A stretch of DNA of 64,000 bases, from positions 20,826 through 84,825 of the forward strand of contig CAZQWM010000008.1 in NCBI GenBank assembly GCA_964597035.1, in the 5' to 3' direction. The DNA comes from Fen-1362 sp964597035. GTDB lineage: Bacteria > Planctomycetota > Phycisphaerae > Sedimentisphaerales > Anaerobacaceae. The notes beneath the pieces were generated by a model. The model worked only from the letters and a program-made list of their open reading frames with translations. It had not been told where the DNA came from and made no database searches. The first letter of the stretch is position 1; each line of letters starts with the position of its first letter. A program made the translations under genes and the position numbers. Of this stretch, positions 51,544-59,102 are shown in pieces.

Positions 51544-52116
51544 CTAATAGATTATTGCTGTGGCCTCTTCTATCTTTCTGACGACCTCGGAAACATCGTC
51601 GGGTCTTGATACATACCCGTCAAAACCCTTCTGAATAAGTGCAGTGGCTTCGCTGGTAGTCAGATTGTTCGCAAGGGCGATAATCTTGATGGTTTGCAGC
51701 TCTTCATCTGCTCGTATATTCCTGCAGATTTCAGCCGCATCTATATCTCTGGCTAAAAGGTTCACAAGCAGAACGTGCGGTGCAAATCTCTGGACTTCGC
51801 TGCCGGTCTCAAAGTTGTTCCGGACCACTCTGACCTCATAATCCGAATTTTCTTTCAGCATGTTTGCTAGGGCCGATTCTGTGTCACCGTTGACTATCAC
51901 CACGCGCATTTTGTCGACAGGCAGCGACGGCACTGGCATATCATGCTGCTTCATAAATCGAATCAGCTCGTTGACCGGTATCCGCCTGTCCCTGCTTCCC
52001 GGTATCCGGTAACCCCTGAGCTGGCCGCTGTCGAACCATTTCGACACCGTCCGCGGCGCAACGTTGCATATCTTCGCAACGTCGCCTGTAGTCAGTACGT
52101 TTTTCCCTTTTGCCAT
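51544..52116 (-). CDS. HTH DNA-binding protein with degenerate receiver domain
   Basis: 190 aa. Residues 6-60 are an excisionase/MerR-like helix-turn-helix of the BldC kind (LTTGDVAKICNVAPRTVSKW, then FDSGQLRGYRIPGSRDRRIP). Residues about 70-188 have a receiver fold (MRVVIVNGDTESALANML, HVLLVNLLARDIDAAEICRN, GFDGYVSRPDDVSEVVRKIE). The acceptor Asp position appears to be Asn (LLVN), so it is probably not phosphorylated. It is convergent with fliS. It may control motility or surface genes; the target is unknown. Confidence 0.85.
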   Translation of the reverse strand: MAKGKNVLTTGDVAKICNVAPRTVSKWFDSGQLRGYRIPGSRDRRIPVNELIRFMKQHDMPVPSLPVDKMRVVIVNGDTESALANMLKENSDYEVRVVRNNFETGSEVQRFAPHVLLVNLLARDIDAAEICRNIRADEELQTIKIIALANNLTTSEATALIQKGFDGYVSRPDDVSEVVRKIEEATAIIY

Positions 52117-52426
52117 TTTAATATCCCCGTTTGTGTCCGAACGCTACGTCTGCCCATAGTTTATCGACTTGATAATGGGCCTTGTTTAGCACGTCTAATC
52201 CACTTTCAAGTCCTTTGTTTGATACGACCTTTTGCCATTGTTACTACGTCCCATAAGCACAATTGGTTTGCGTTGCTAAAATCGACCGTTTTTCCCGCCC
52301 GGGCCTGATATGCCCTGACTTGTCTGGATTGTCAGGCCGGGTTAGAAAGTCTTTGGCTTTCTTTAGTGCCGGTAGTAAAATGGTTCTGTTTGTTTTATGC
52401 GCCTGTGATTTGATAAGGAGTTGCTT
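52117..52426. other. Intergenic leader upstream of the aminotransferase
   Basis: 310 bp between two divergent genes. Two hairpins lie near the aminotransferase start: GGCCTGA (52302-52308) with TCAGGCC (52332-52338), and AGAAAG/CTTTCT around 52344-52362. They could form a structured leader. No sigma-54 or sigma-28 match was found. Confidence 0.4.
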
Positions 52427-53545
52427 GTGCGAATATACCTGTCCCGGCCCGACATAACAGAAAAAGAGATTCAGGCCGTAACTGAAGTGCTGCAAGGCCC
52501 AAATCTTTCGCTGGGGCCGAAACTGCCGGAATTCGAACAGGCGTTTACAAGCTACATTGGCACAAAGCGGGCCGTCGCCGTAAACAGCGGAACAAGTGGC
52601 CTGTTTTTGTGTTTGCTCGCTCTCGGTATCGGACCCGGTGATGAAGTCATCACAACGCCCTTCACGTTTATCGCAACATCCAACGTTATAATTATGACCG
52701 GCGCCAAACCCGTCTTTGTCGATATCGACCCTGTGACTTTGAATATAGACGTATCCAAAATTGAATCTAAAATCACGAAAAAGACCAGAGCAATCATACC
52801 CGTAGAGGTCTTCGGCAGCCCCGCCGGCTTCGACAAAGTCTCCGAGGTTGCTGATAAGCATAAGCTCATCGTCATCGAGGATTGCTGTGAGGCACTCGGC
52901 TCATCGCTCAACGCCAAAAAGGCCGGAACCTTCGGCAAAATGAGCGTCTTCGCCTTCTATCCCAATAAGCAAATCACTACTGGAGAAGGCGGAATGATTC
53001 TCACCAACGATGACGCTCTTGCTGATATGTGTGTCTCGCTGCGAAATCAGGGCAGGGCCTCGGCGGGGGGGTGGTTGAGTCACGAACGACTCGGCTACAA
53101 CTACCGCCTCAGCGACATAAACTGCGCGCTCGGAATCGCCCAGCTATCGAGAATCGATGAAATCAAAGCCAAACGAAAACAGGTCGCAAAATGGTATCAG
53201 GAATCCCTTGCTGATGACGAAAGGTTTATTGTTCCGTCCGAGCCGCCCGGCTGCGACGTTAACTGGTTCGTTTTCGTGATTCGGCTTGCAGAACAGTATA
53301 GTCGCCAACAGCGAGATAAAATCCTGCAGCTAATGCGGGATGCGGGCATCCAGGTCAGCAATTATTTCACCCCGGTTCACCTCCAGCCGTTTATGGTCGA
53401 ACAGTTCGGCTTCAAAAAAGGCGACTTCCCCGTAACCGAATCAGTCGCCGAAAGAACAATCGCTCTGCCTTTCTATAACAATCTCACAAAAGCCGAAGTT
53501 TCAATCGTCTGCGACGAGCTTCGTAAAGCCGTCGAAAAACTTTGA
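52427..53545 (+). CDS. DegT/DnrJ/EryC1-family sugar aminotransferase
   Basis: About 372 aa from a GTG at 52427, six bases after AAGGAG (a TTG at 52421 abuts the ribosome site). PLP-dependent: VNSGTSGLFLCLLALGIGPG, EVITTPFTFIATSNVIIMTG, IEDCCEALGS, and the PLP Lys181 in YPNKQITTGEGG. C-terminal substrate region: GYNYRLSDINCALGIAQLSR. Enzymes of this family aminate nucleotide-linked keto-sugars for surface glycans, including flagellin sugars in some bacteria. No dehydratase or epimerase partner is adjacent. It stands alone, ending at a strong terminator. Confidence 0.93.
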   Translation: MRIYLSRPDITEKEIQAVTEVLQGPNLSLGPKLPEFEQAFTSYIGTKRAVAVNSGTSGLFLCLLALGIGPGDEVITTPFTFIATSNVIIMTGAKPVFVDIDPVTLNIDVSKIESKITKKTRAIIPVEVFGSPAGFDKVSEVADKHKLIVIEDCCEALGSSLNAKKAGTFGKMSVFAFYPNKQITTGEGGMILTNDDALADMCVSLRNQGRASAGGWLSHERLGYNYRLSDINCALGIAQLSRIDEIKAKRKQVAKWYQESLADDERFIVPSEPPGCDVNWFVFVIRLAEQYSRQQRDKILQLMRDAGIQVSNYFTPVHLQPFMVEQFGFKKGDFPVTESVAERTIALPFYNNLTKAEVSIVCDELRKAVEKL

Positions 53546-53553
53546 TAAAAAAA

Positions 53554-53583
53554 CGCCGTCCCTTAGGGACGGCGCTTGTTTTT
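53554..53583 (+). terminator. Rho-independent terminator after the aminotransferase
   Basis: Nine-bp perfect stem CGCCGTCCC (53554-53562) and GGGACGGCG (53566-53574) with a TTA loop, followed by CTTGTTTTT. An A-run on the other side would let it also act on the minus strand. Confidence 0.9.
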
Positions 53584-53584
53584 G

Positions 53585-53610
53585 TGGCACGGGCTTCCAA
53601 GCCCGTGAAA
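53585..53610. repeat. Palindromic repeat, copy 2 (GTGGCACGGG family)
   Basis: TGGCACGGGCTTCCAAGCCC followed by GTGAAA. The stem CACGGGCTT/AAGCCCGTG is longer than in copy 1 at 50945. It lies directly after the aminotransferase terminator, between convergent genes. Confidence 0.65.
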
Positions 53611-53621
53611 ACTGCGATAAA

Positions 53622-55292
53622 TTACTTCACCTCGTATTCCTTCGCCGGTATCAGTGAATTTACAAGCACGGCTAGTTCTTCCTCGGTCACCGCACCGTTA
53701 ACCGCTATCAGCGGGACCGTTCCGGATGGCGTCTCGACTATGTAACCAACACGGTCTTGTGCCGGCTCGAATCCGCAGTTCCTGAAACACAAGTCCGTCC
53801 AGAACGCCTCGCCGCCGATGTTTGCGTATAATTTGCAGCCATTGGCATACTCGGTGTAATTAAGTCCCTGTCCGTGTGCCTCCGCCGAGCGGGCCTGCGC
53901 CTGCTTGAACATCATTCCCATATATTTGTTATGAGTAGTGGATTGAATCAGCAGCACGTGCCGGCCGTCTTCCGCGGTGTACAGAATCAAGAACATCCTC
54001 GCCGACGGGTTCATCGGGTCAACAACGTCTACTATCATTCGCTGCTGCGTCCAGCTCGGGTCGCTTGCGAAGATATACGTCTCGAACTCTGCCCTGTCAA
54101 CCATATGCCGCACTGACACGTTATCGATGGCGACATCGGATGCCACCGTTACTGCGCTTGGTGCTTGCCCTGCAAGCTCTTTGCTGCTGAGCTCCGCAAG
54201 GTTCCAAGAATATCCCGGCTCATCTACCGGTTCGCTCGCTATCCTTCGAATCAGCATCTGCTGCTGGCCCATATAGGTGTACTCAATCTCTGCGATTATC
54301 TCATCGGCACGACGCACCTTGAAAAGATAATAAGTGTTTAGCTCACCCCACGGGTCCGGGAAACCAAGCTTATATACAAGAACCGGAGTCCCGTCTTCGA
54401 GCTTGTCTTCCACTACATCTTGAATTGGCTCTGCCACACACTTGTCGCTGAGACACTGCCGAACGCCTGCAGTTATCCCTAAAAACTCCGCTGGATTCTC
54501 CGGTGCCCTGAAATCGGACGTAACTGCCTCGCCTTTTAACTGGATTTTTCCGTCAGCGGCCGTCTCAGTAATACTTACGAATTCGCCGTCGTAAGCGTTG
54601 ACAAAAATTACCTTGTCGTCTGTCTCCATTGTGCGGACAAATCGTCCCGTACGCGGCTCGTACCACGAATTGTCAAAAATCGTATATGGCTGGTTCGCGT
54701 CCCTCGACAACCTGATTTCCGTCAGACGTTGCCCTCCGTCGGCCTCCAGCGAGCACATCGGAAGCCAGTTTATCATCCAGGAGCTTACTAATTCGCGATT
54801 GAGTTTCTGCATTTCCTCGTCCGTAATTTTAGGGTCGCCGAGCTTCTCTATCATTTCGTTTGTTTTGGGATTGTAATGGCTCCCGTAGATTGTGATTTCG
54901 TTCAGGATATGCACAATCTTGTCCCCGGTGAAAAGCGCCTGCTCGGCCGCCTGTGCCTTCGCAAGAAACTCTATCGACGTTATTGGATCAGTGTGGCCGG
55001 GTCTGAATATTGCACGGTTCAAAAAAACTGCAATGGCCACTATTGCCGCTACCGCCGCTAATTTTGTTATTCTGCTCGTGGTGAGCTTGTCGAATCCGCT
55101 TCGCATAATCGTTCTCCAGACCCCGATTTCTCCGCCTTGGGCGGGTCGGGTTCGTCTCTCTTCTTGCCATTGGCGTCGTGCAAAAGCAGCCAGCAGTTCC
55201 TTCTGTAGCTTGTTCCGGTGATGATAATCGCACTTGTCGTCGAATGTCACCTTGCTGAAAAGTTCTTCGAATTGTCTTTCATCATTTCTCAT
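53622..55292 (-). CDS. Large single-pass membrane protein paired with ECF sigma factor
   Basis: 556 aa. About 75 N-terminal cytoplasmic residues (FEELFSKVTFDDKCDYHHRN), one transmembrane helix at about 77-96 (ITKLAAVAAIVAIAVFLNRA), then about 460 extracytoplasmic residues with no domain I recognise; ELGFPDPWGE-like KLGFPDPWGELNTYYLFKVR and VGYIVETPSGTVPLIAVNGA suggest beta structure. Its ATG overlaps the ECF sigma stop (ATGA), so it is the likely membrane-bound regulator (anti-sigma role) of that factor. It has no zinc-binding anti-sigma motif. Function inferred from pairing. Confidence 0.8.
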   Translation of the reverse strand: MRNDERQFEELFSKVTFDDKCDYHHRNKLQKELLAAFARRQWQEERRTRPAQGGEIGVWRTIMRSGFDKLTTSRITKLAAVAAIVAIAVFLNRAIFRPGHTDPITSIEFLAKAQAAEQALFTGDKIVHILNEITIYGSHYNPKTNEMIEKLGDPKITDEEMQKLNRELVSSWMINWLPMCSLEADGGQRLTEIRLSRDANQPYTIFDNSWYEPRTGRFVRTMETDDKVIFVNAYDGEFVSITETAADGKIQLKGEAVTSDFRAPENPAEFLGITAGVRQCLSDKCVAEPIQDVVEDKLEDGTPVLVYKLGFPDPWGELNTYYLFKVRRADEIIAEIEYTYMGQQQMLIRRIASEPVDEPGYSWNLAELSSKELAGQAPSAVTVASDVAIDNVSVRHMVDRAEFETYIFASDPSWTQQRMIVDVVDPMNPSARMFLILYTAEDGRHVLLIQSTTHNKYMGMMFKQAQARSAEAHGQGLNYTEYANGCKLYANIGGEAFWTDLCFRNCGFEPAQDRVGYIVETPSGTVPLIAVNGAVTEEELAVLVNSLIPAKEYEVK

Positions 55293-55876
55293 ATTGTTAC
55301 CTCCTGCCCATTAGTTTGGGCCGAAGAGATATGCCTTCGCAGCTTCACTAATGCCCGCGACAACTGACTGCGGACTGTGCCGGCGCTTGTCCCGACTATC
55401 TCGGCTATTTCCTCTAATTTCAGTTTCTCGAAAAAACGCATTGTGATGATGGCCTGATACTCCGGCTTGAGCGCGAGTATTGCTCTTTTGATGATAGCCG
55501 TTTTCTTTTGCGATTCGTCTGCAAACGATTCTTCGCTGTTTTTATTGCTCAGCCACTGCCGCACCCAGGTCATAATTGCGCTTCGCCGGGTGGTCTTTCT
55601 TGTATGCTCGTTTATCGCGTTGGTGGCTATCGTGTAAAGCCAGTTGCGAAATTGCCTCTCGTCGCCGTCGAATCTCTGGAAGTTCTCCACCATACGCAGG
55701 AAAACCTCCGACGTGATGTCCTCTGCCGTGGTTCTGTTAAAGAGTCGGTGTGCACAATATCTGAATATCGCGTCATAGTGGCGGAAATATAATCTTGTGA
55801 AGGCCCCGGGGTCGCTTTTGGCCGTCGTCATCAGGTCCGGCTCGAAGGCAAAACCACTCAACTCGCTCACATTCAT
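55289..55876 (-). CDS. ECF sigma-70 family factor
   Basis: About 195 aa from the ATG at 55876; the frame is open further upstream (ATG 55918 and beyond), but the extension has a hydrophobic stretch unlike sigma factors and no better ribosome site. Region 2: YFRHYDAIFRYCAHRLFNRT then AEDITSEVFLRMVENFQRFD and FRNWLYTIATNAINEHTRK. Region 4: LKPEYQAIITMRFFEKLKLE then EIAEIVGTSAGTVRSQLSRA. It directs RNA polymerase to a stress or surface regulon. It is coupled to the 556-aa membrane protein. Confidence 0.93.
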   Translation of the reverse strand: MNVSELSGFAFEPDLMTTAKSDPGAFTRLYFRHYDAIFRYCAHRLFNRTTAEDITSEVFLRMVENFQRFDGDERQFRNWLYTIATNAINEHTRKTTRRSAIMTWVRQWLSNKNSEESFADESQKKTAIIKRAILALKPEYQAIITMRFFEKLKLEEIAEIVGTSAGTVRSQLSRALVKLRRHISSAQTNGQEVTI

Positions 55877-56019
55877 CAGTTTTCTTTCTGATTCAATTGG
55901 TAAAGGTCTGGCTATCATCAAAATTATAAATGCGCAACTGCCCAAAACGCGGCACAAAAAAGAAAGCAAATCCTGAATTATTTGGAGAATTGAATCGCAA
56001 GTCCTTTTGTGTCAAGGTC

Positions 56020-56745
56020 TTATGGTAGGACCGAAAAGTCGACAATCTTTGCTGATGGCACCTCAGCGGTTATTATTTCTCTGGCCAGATTTACCCATCT
56101 CCCGCAACCGTCTAAAACCACCCCGTCGCTGCTTGCTACTATTTTATTGCCCTTGATGAGTCTGGCGTCCGGGCTTATCACCAGCTCGATTTCCCACCTC
56201 CAGTTGTTTCTTTGGGCTACCTCGCCTAAAAGCGTTTTTAATCTGCCGCTGTTCGAAACCGGGCTGTCTAAAAGCCACAGTGTCTCGGCTGCACCGATTT
56301 TCTGCAGAAATCCGCCGATAAGCTCGACAGCCGGTATCGTCTCGCTGACTTTGCGATACGTCCCGTGGATGCTGGCTAAGTCCCGGTAACACCCGTCACG
56401 ACCGACGAAGATTAGCCCTCCGCTCATTGCCGCTTCGGTTGTTATCAGGATATTGTATCCGTCGATGGCGATTGCCTCTTCCGCTATGTCGTCGATGTCA
56501 AGCTCTCGTCTTTTGCGCCGCGCAAGCTGCTCATCCGAGCAGGAGCTTCGCATCACTGCTAATCGCTGTCTTTCGGTAAGCGTGAACCGGTCGCCAACAA
56601 GCTTCAACGCACTCTTTGCAGCATAGCCCTTCGTTAACAAAAGCGAATAGTCGGCTACTGCCCGGCGAAGGTCCGGGATTCTGGCCTCTGAAAAAAGCTT
56701 TTCGTCCGAAGGATGCTGCCCTCTGTGGCTTCGTGTATCTGGCAT
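56020..56745 (-). CDS. DUF434-type conserved protein
   Basis: About 241 aa starting at the ATG at 56745, preceded by AGGGACGGG; an earlier ATG at 56808 adds 21 non-conserved residues. It begins PDTRSHRGQHPSDEKLFSE and continues YAAKSALKLVGDRFTLTERQ then RLAVMRSSCSD, which I recognise as the DUF434 pattern. The second half (IAIDGYNILITTEAAMSGG, WLLDSPVSNSGRLKTLL, LVISPDARLIKGN) resembles a small nuclease-like or Toprim/PIN-like fold, but no function is established. Soluble. Located 66 bp after a spermidine-synthase-like gene. Confidence 0.8.
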   Translation of the reverse strand: MPDTRSHRGQHPSDEKLFSEARIPDLRRAVADYSLLLTKGYAAKSALKLVGDRFTLTERQRLAVMRSSCSDEQLARRKRRELDIDDIAEEAIAIDGYNILITTEAAMSGGLIFVGRDGCYRDLASIHGTYRKVSETIPAVELIGGFLQKIGAAETLWLLDSPVSNSGRLKTLLGEVAQRNNWRWEIELVISPDARLIKGNKIVASSDGVVLDGCGRWVNLAREIITAEVPSAKIVDFSVLP

Positions 56746-56811
56746 TACCCGTCCCTGTTCATCTATTATTGATAATCGAGTATTGATGATTACATTCCCC
56801 GCTTGCAATAA

Positions 56812-59040
56812 TCAATAATCAATAATCAATTTTTCAAGCTGCTCGGTATCTTTATTCCTGCCGTTGCTTTGCATGTAATCGACGCTCTTCTGCAACTGTT
56901 GTTTTGCCTCTCCGTATCGCTTTTGGAACATAAGCGCTCTTATAAGCGTGATGTGGTTGTTGATATTATTGGGCTCCTCTTTTAAGGCCTGTTCGAAAAA
57001 CTCCGTCGCCTCTTTCATATCACCCTTGACCGCGTAGACCTGTCCGAGATGTGAGTAAATTTCAGATGTGCCTCCCGTGCTTTCTAATTCCGCGTTCAAA
57101 AGCTCGATTGCGTTGTCGAATTCTGCTAAGGCGTCTCCTCTGTCGCCGAGTTTCTTCAATGTCACACCCAGAAAGTAATGTAGCAGAGATGTAAAGACCC
57201 CCCCGTCTTCCGGCGTGGTCCCTTCCAGTGCCGAACGCAGCGCCTCAGCCGCCTCTGCGTATCTGTTGTGGTTGGCAAGTATTTTCCCCATCTCATAGTA
57301 TCCCTTCACCATCCAGGCCGGACTCGCTCGTATCGCCTGACGGCACTTGCTGATTGCTTTATCTGTTTCTCCCGCATCGCTTAGTTCTTTTGCCTGCTCG
57401 ATATACTTCTTCGCGATTTGTATTGCCGCGCTTTGTCGAACTGTGGGAGCCATAAGATTCTCTGTTGGTGCGTAGTCATCATCGATGTTAATCCTGCCGG
57501 CTTTTTCAATAATAGCTGTCACTTCTTCGTTGTCGAAAACCTTAACCGCTGATTTCTTGAAGAACTCCTCCTTGCTCAGTCCTTCGAGATTCACGGGTCT
57601 TTTACTCGCTATCACCACGAAATTGTTTGGTAAATAACCCGGAACTAATTTGCCTGTTACATATACATAAGGAAATGTCCGGCTGATTGTGTAAACGAAG
57701 CTGGAAATAAATCTGCTGCTGTCTAACATATCGATGGTATTCACCATATAAACGCCGTCTGCTGCCGTTATATCGAAAATCTTCTCGTTGAACTGCTTTG
57801 TTACAAGCTGAAAAGGCACGCTCATATCATTGAATGCGTCCATATAAACGAAGTCGTATTCCGGTGTCTTTTCACCTCGCCGTTTTCTTTCTAAAAGTCC
57901 GTCAACGTAATTGCGTCCGTCCAGGTTTATCGTTTGGATTGGCGTATCTGCCTTAAGTCCGAATGCGCGTGTCGCCGCCTCTGTTACCGACGGGTCGATT
58001 TCTACCACGTCCACGTGACTTCCGGGCCAGACGTCCTGAATATATCGGGGAAAAACATAACCCCCTCCGCCTATGCTCAATACGTTGAACTTTTCTTTAT
58101 CACCTGCTGCCCTGTGGGTTACTGCTGCATACATGCGGGAATAGAAAAGTTGAAAATCGCGTATGTCCCCCATTATCAGTCTGCTGTGGTTTTCCATATT
58201 GTCCTGTATGAACTGTCGTTCATCCGGCTGTTTGCTCACCTGCCGCACTGCTATGTAACCGTATTGACTTTCGGTCTCATAAAGTATATCGGGCTCACGT
58301 ATTTGCCGAAGCCCCAGCGCCGCGCCTAAATGTTCCGCCCACACTGTCGGCACTGTCCCCACGGCTATAACAAACCCGACAACACCGGCCAACGAATACT
58401 TCACTAAGGGCTTGGGCAGATATACAACTGCTCCCAGAAGCATCATTGTTGAAACAACCCACACCGTATTTACCGACCCTATGGCCGCTATGAGCCAGAA
58501 GCCCGCCAGAAACGTCCCCATTATGCTTCCTGCCGCCCCGAGTGCATACATCCGGCCTACTGTCCTGCCCTTATGTCGGGCTTCCTCCAGTGCCGTTTTT
58601 ACAGTCACCGGACTCACGGCCCCAATCAGTATTGTCGGTATCAAAAACACGACTGATATATGTGCCAGCACTCGTATTGACATCTCTAAACGCCACAAAA
58701 GCGTCCATTCCCCAACTGGATTATTTATGGCCACCACCGCAACACAGGATATTGAGCTGCCGGCAAACAGCCACCCAAGCACCTCTCGTGAGGCAAAACG
58801 GTCCGCCAGTCGCCCGCCCAGATAGTAGCCCAGTGTTATCCCTCCCAAAACCACCCCTATCACTGATGTCCAGGTATATAGTGATGCCCCGATATATCTC
58901 GCCGCAAGTCGACCGGCAACAATCTCAAGAATCATTAAGCAAACGTTCGAGAAAAATATCGTCGCGCCGGCTGTCAGAGATGACTTTGAGAATTCTGATT
59001 TCACCGCTTCTGCTTCCTTCTTGATTTCATCCTGACTCAT
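56812..59040 (-). CDS. Membrane spermidine-synthase-like protein with TPR tail (paralogue 1)
   Basis: 742 aa from the ATG at 59040; a TTG at 59073 is an alternative, but 742 aa equals the paralogue exactly. Residues about 20-230 contain six to eight transmembrane helices (TIFFSNVCLMILEIVAGRLA, LYTWTSVIGVVLGGITLGYY). Residues about 260-540 are a spermidine-synthase/methyltransferase-like Rossmann domain: LSIGGGGYVFPRYIQDVWPG, VDVVEIDPSVTEAA, DFVYMDAFNDMSVPFQL. Residues about 560-735 are TPRs (ISKCRQAIRASPAWMVKGYY). Such fusions are common in environmental bacteria, but the product is unknown. Its C-terminal codons are made of a seven-base tandem repeat. Confidence 0.87.
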   Translation of the reverse strand: MSQDEIKKEAEAVKSEFSKSSLTAGATIFFSNVCLMILEIVAGRLAARYIGASLYTWTSVIGVVLGGITLGYYLGGRLADRFASREVLGWLFAGSSISCVAVVAINNPVGEWTLLWRLEMSIRVLAHISVVFLIPTILIGAVSPVTVKTALEEARHKGRTVGRMYALGAAGSIMGTFLAGFWLIAAIGSVNTVWVVSTMMLLGAVVYLPKPLVKYSLAGVVGFVIAVGTVPTVWAEHLGAALGLRQIREPDILYETESQYGYIAVRQVSKQPDERQFIQDNMENHSRLIMGDIRDFQLFYSRMYAAVTHRAAGDKEKFNVLSIGGGGYVFPRYIQDVWPGSHVDVVEIDPSVTEAATRAFGLKADTPIQTINLDGRNYVDGLLERKRRGEKTPEYDFVYMDAFNDMSVPFQLVTKQFNEKIFDITAADGVYMVNTIDMLDSSRFISSFVYTISRTFPYVYVTGKLVPGYLPNNFVVIASKRPVNLEGLSKEEFFKKSAVKVFDNEEVTAIIEKAGRINIDDDYAPTENLMAPTVRQSAAIQIAKKYIEQAKELSDAGETDKAISKCRQAIRASPAWMVKGYYEMGKILANHNRYAEAAEALRSALEGTTPEDGGVFTSLLHYFLGVTLKKLGDRGDALAEFDNAIELLNAELESTGGTSEIYSHLGQVYAVKGDMKEATEFFEQALKEEPNNINNHITLIRALMFQKRYGEAKQQLQKSVDYMQSNGRNKDTEQLEKLIIDY
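56817..56844. repeat. Heptanucleotide tandem repeat over a stop codon
   Basis: Around 56814-56834 the plus strand carries three copies of AATAATC (AATAATCAATAATCAATAAT, then CAATT). On the minus strand this encodes the final residues (IIDY) and stop of the spermidine-synthase-like paralogue 1. Slippage by one unit would shift the frame at the C-terminus. Confidence 0.6.
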
Positions 59041-59102
59041 AACCGGTTGACCCGAAGAAATGCAAACCGCCAATGTGTCAAGCGATTGACCAATCGGCTT
59101 CT

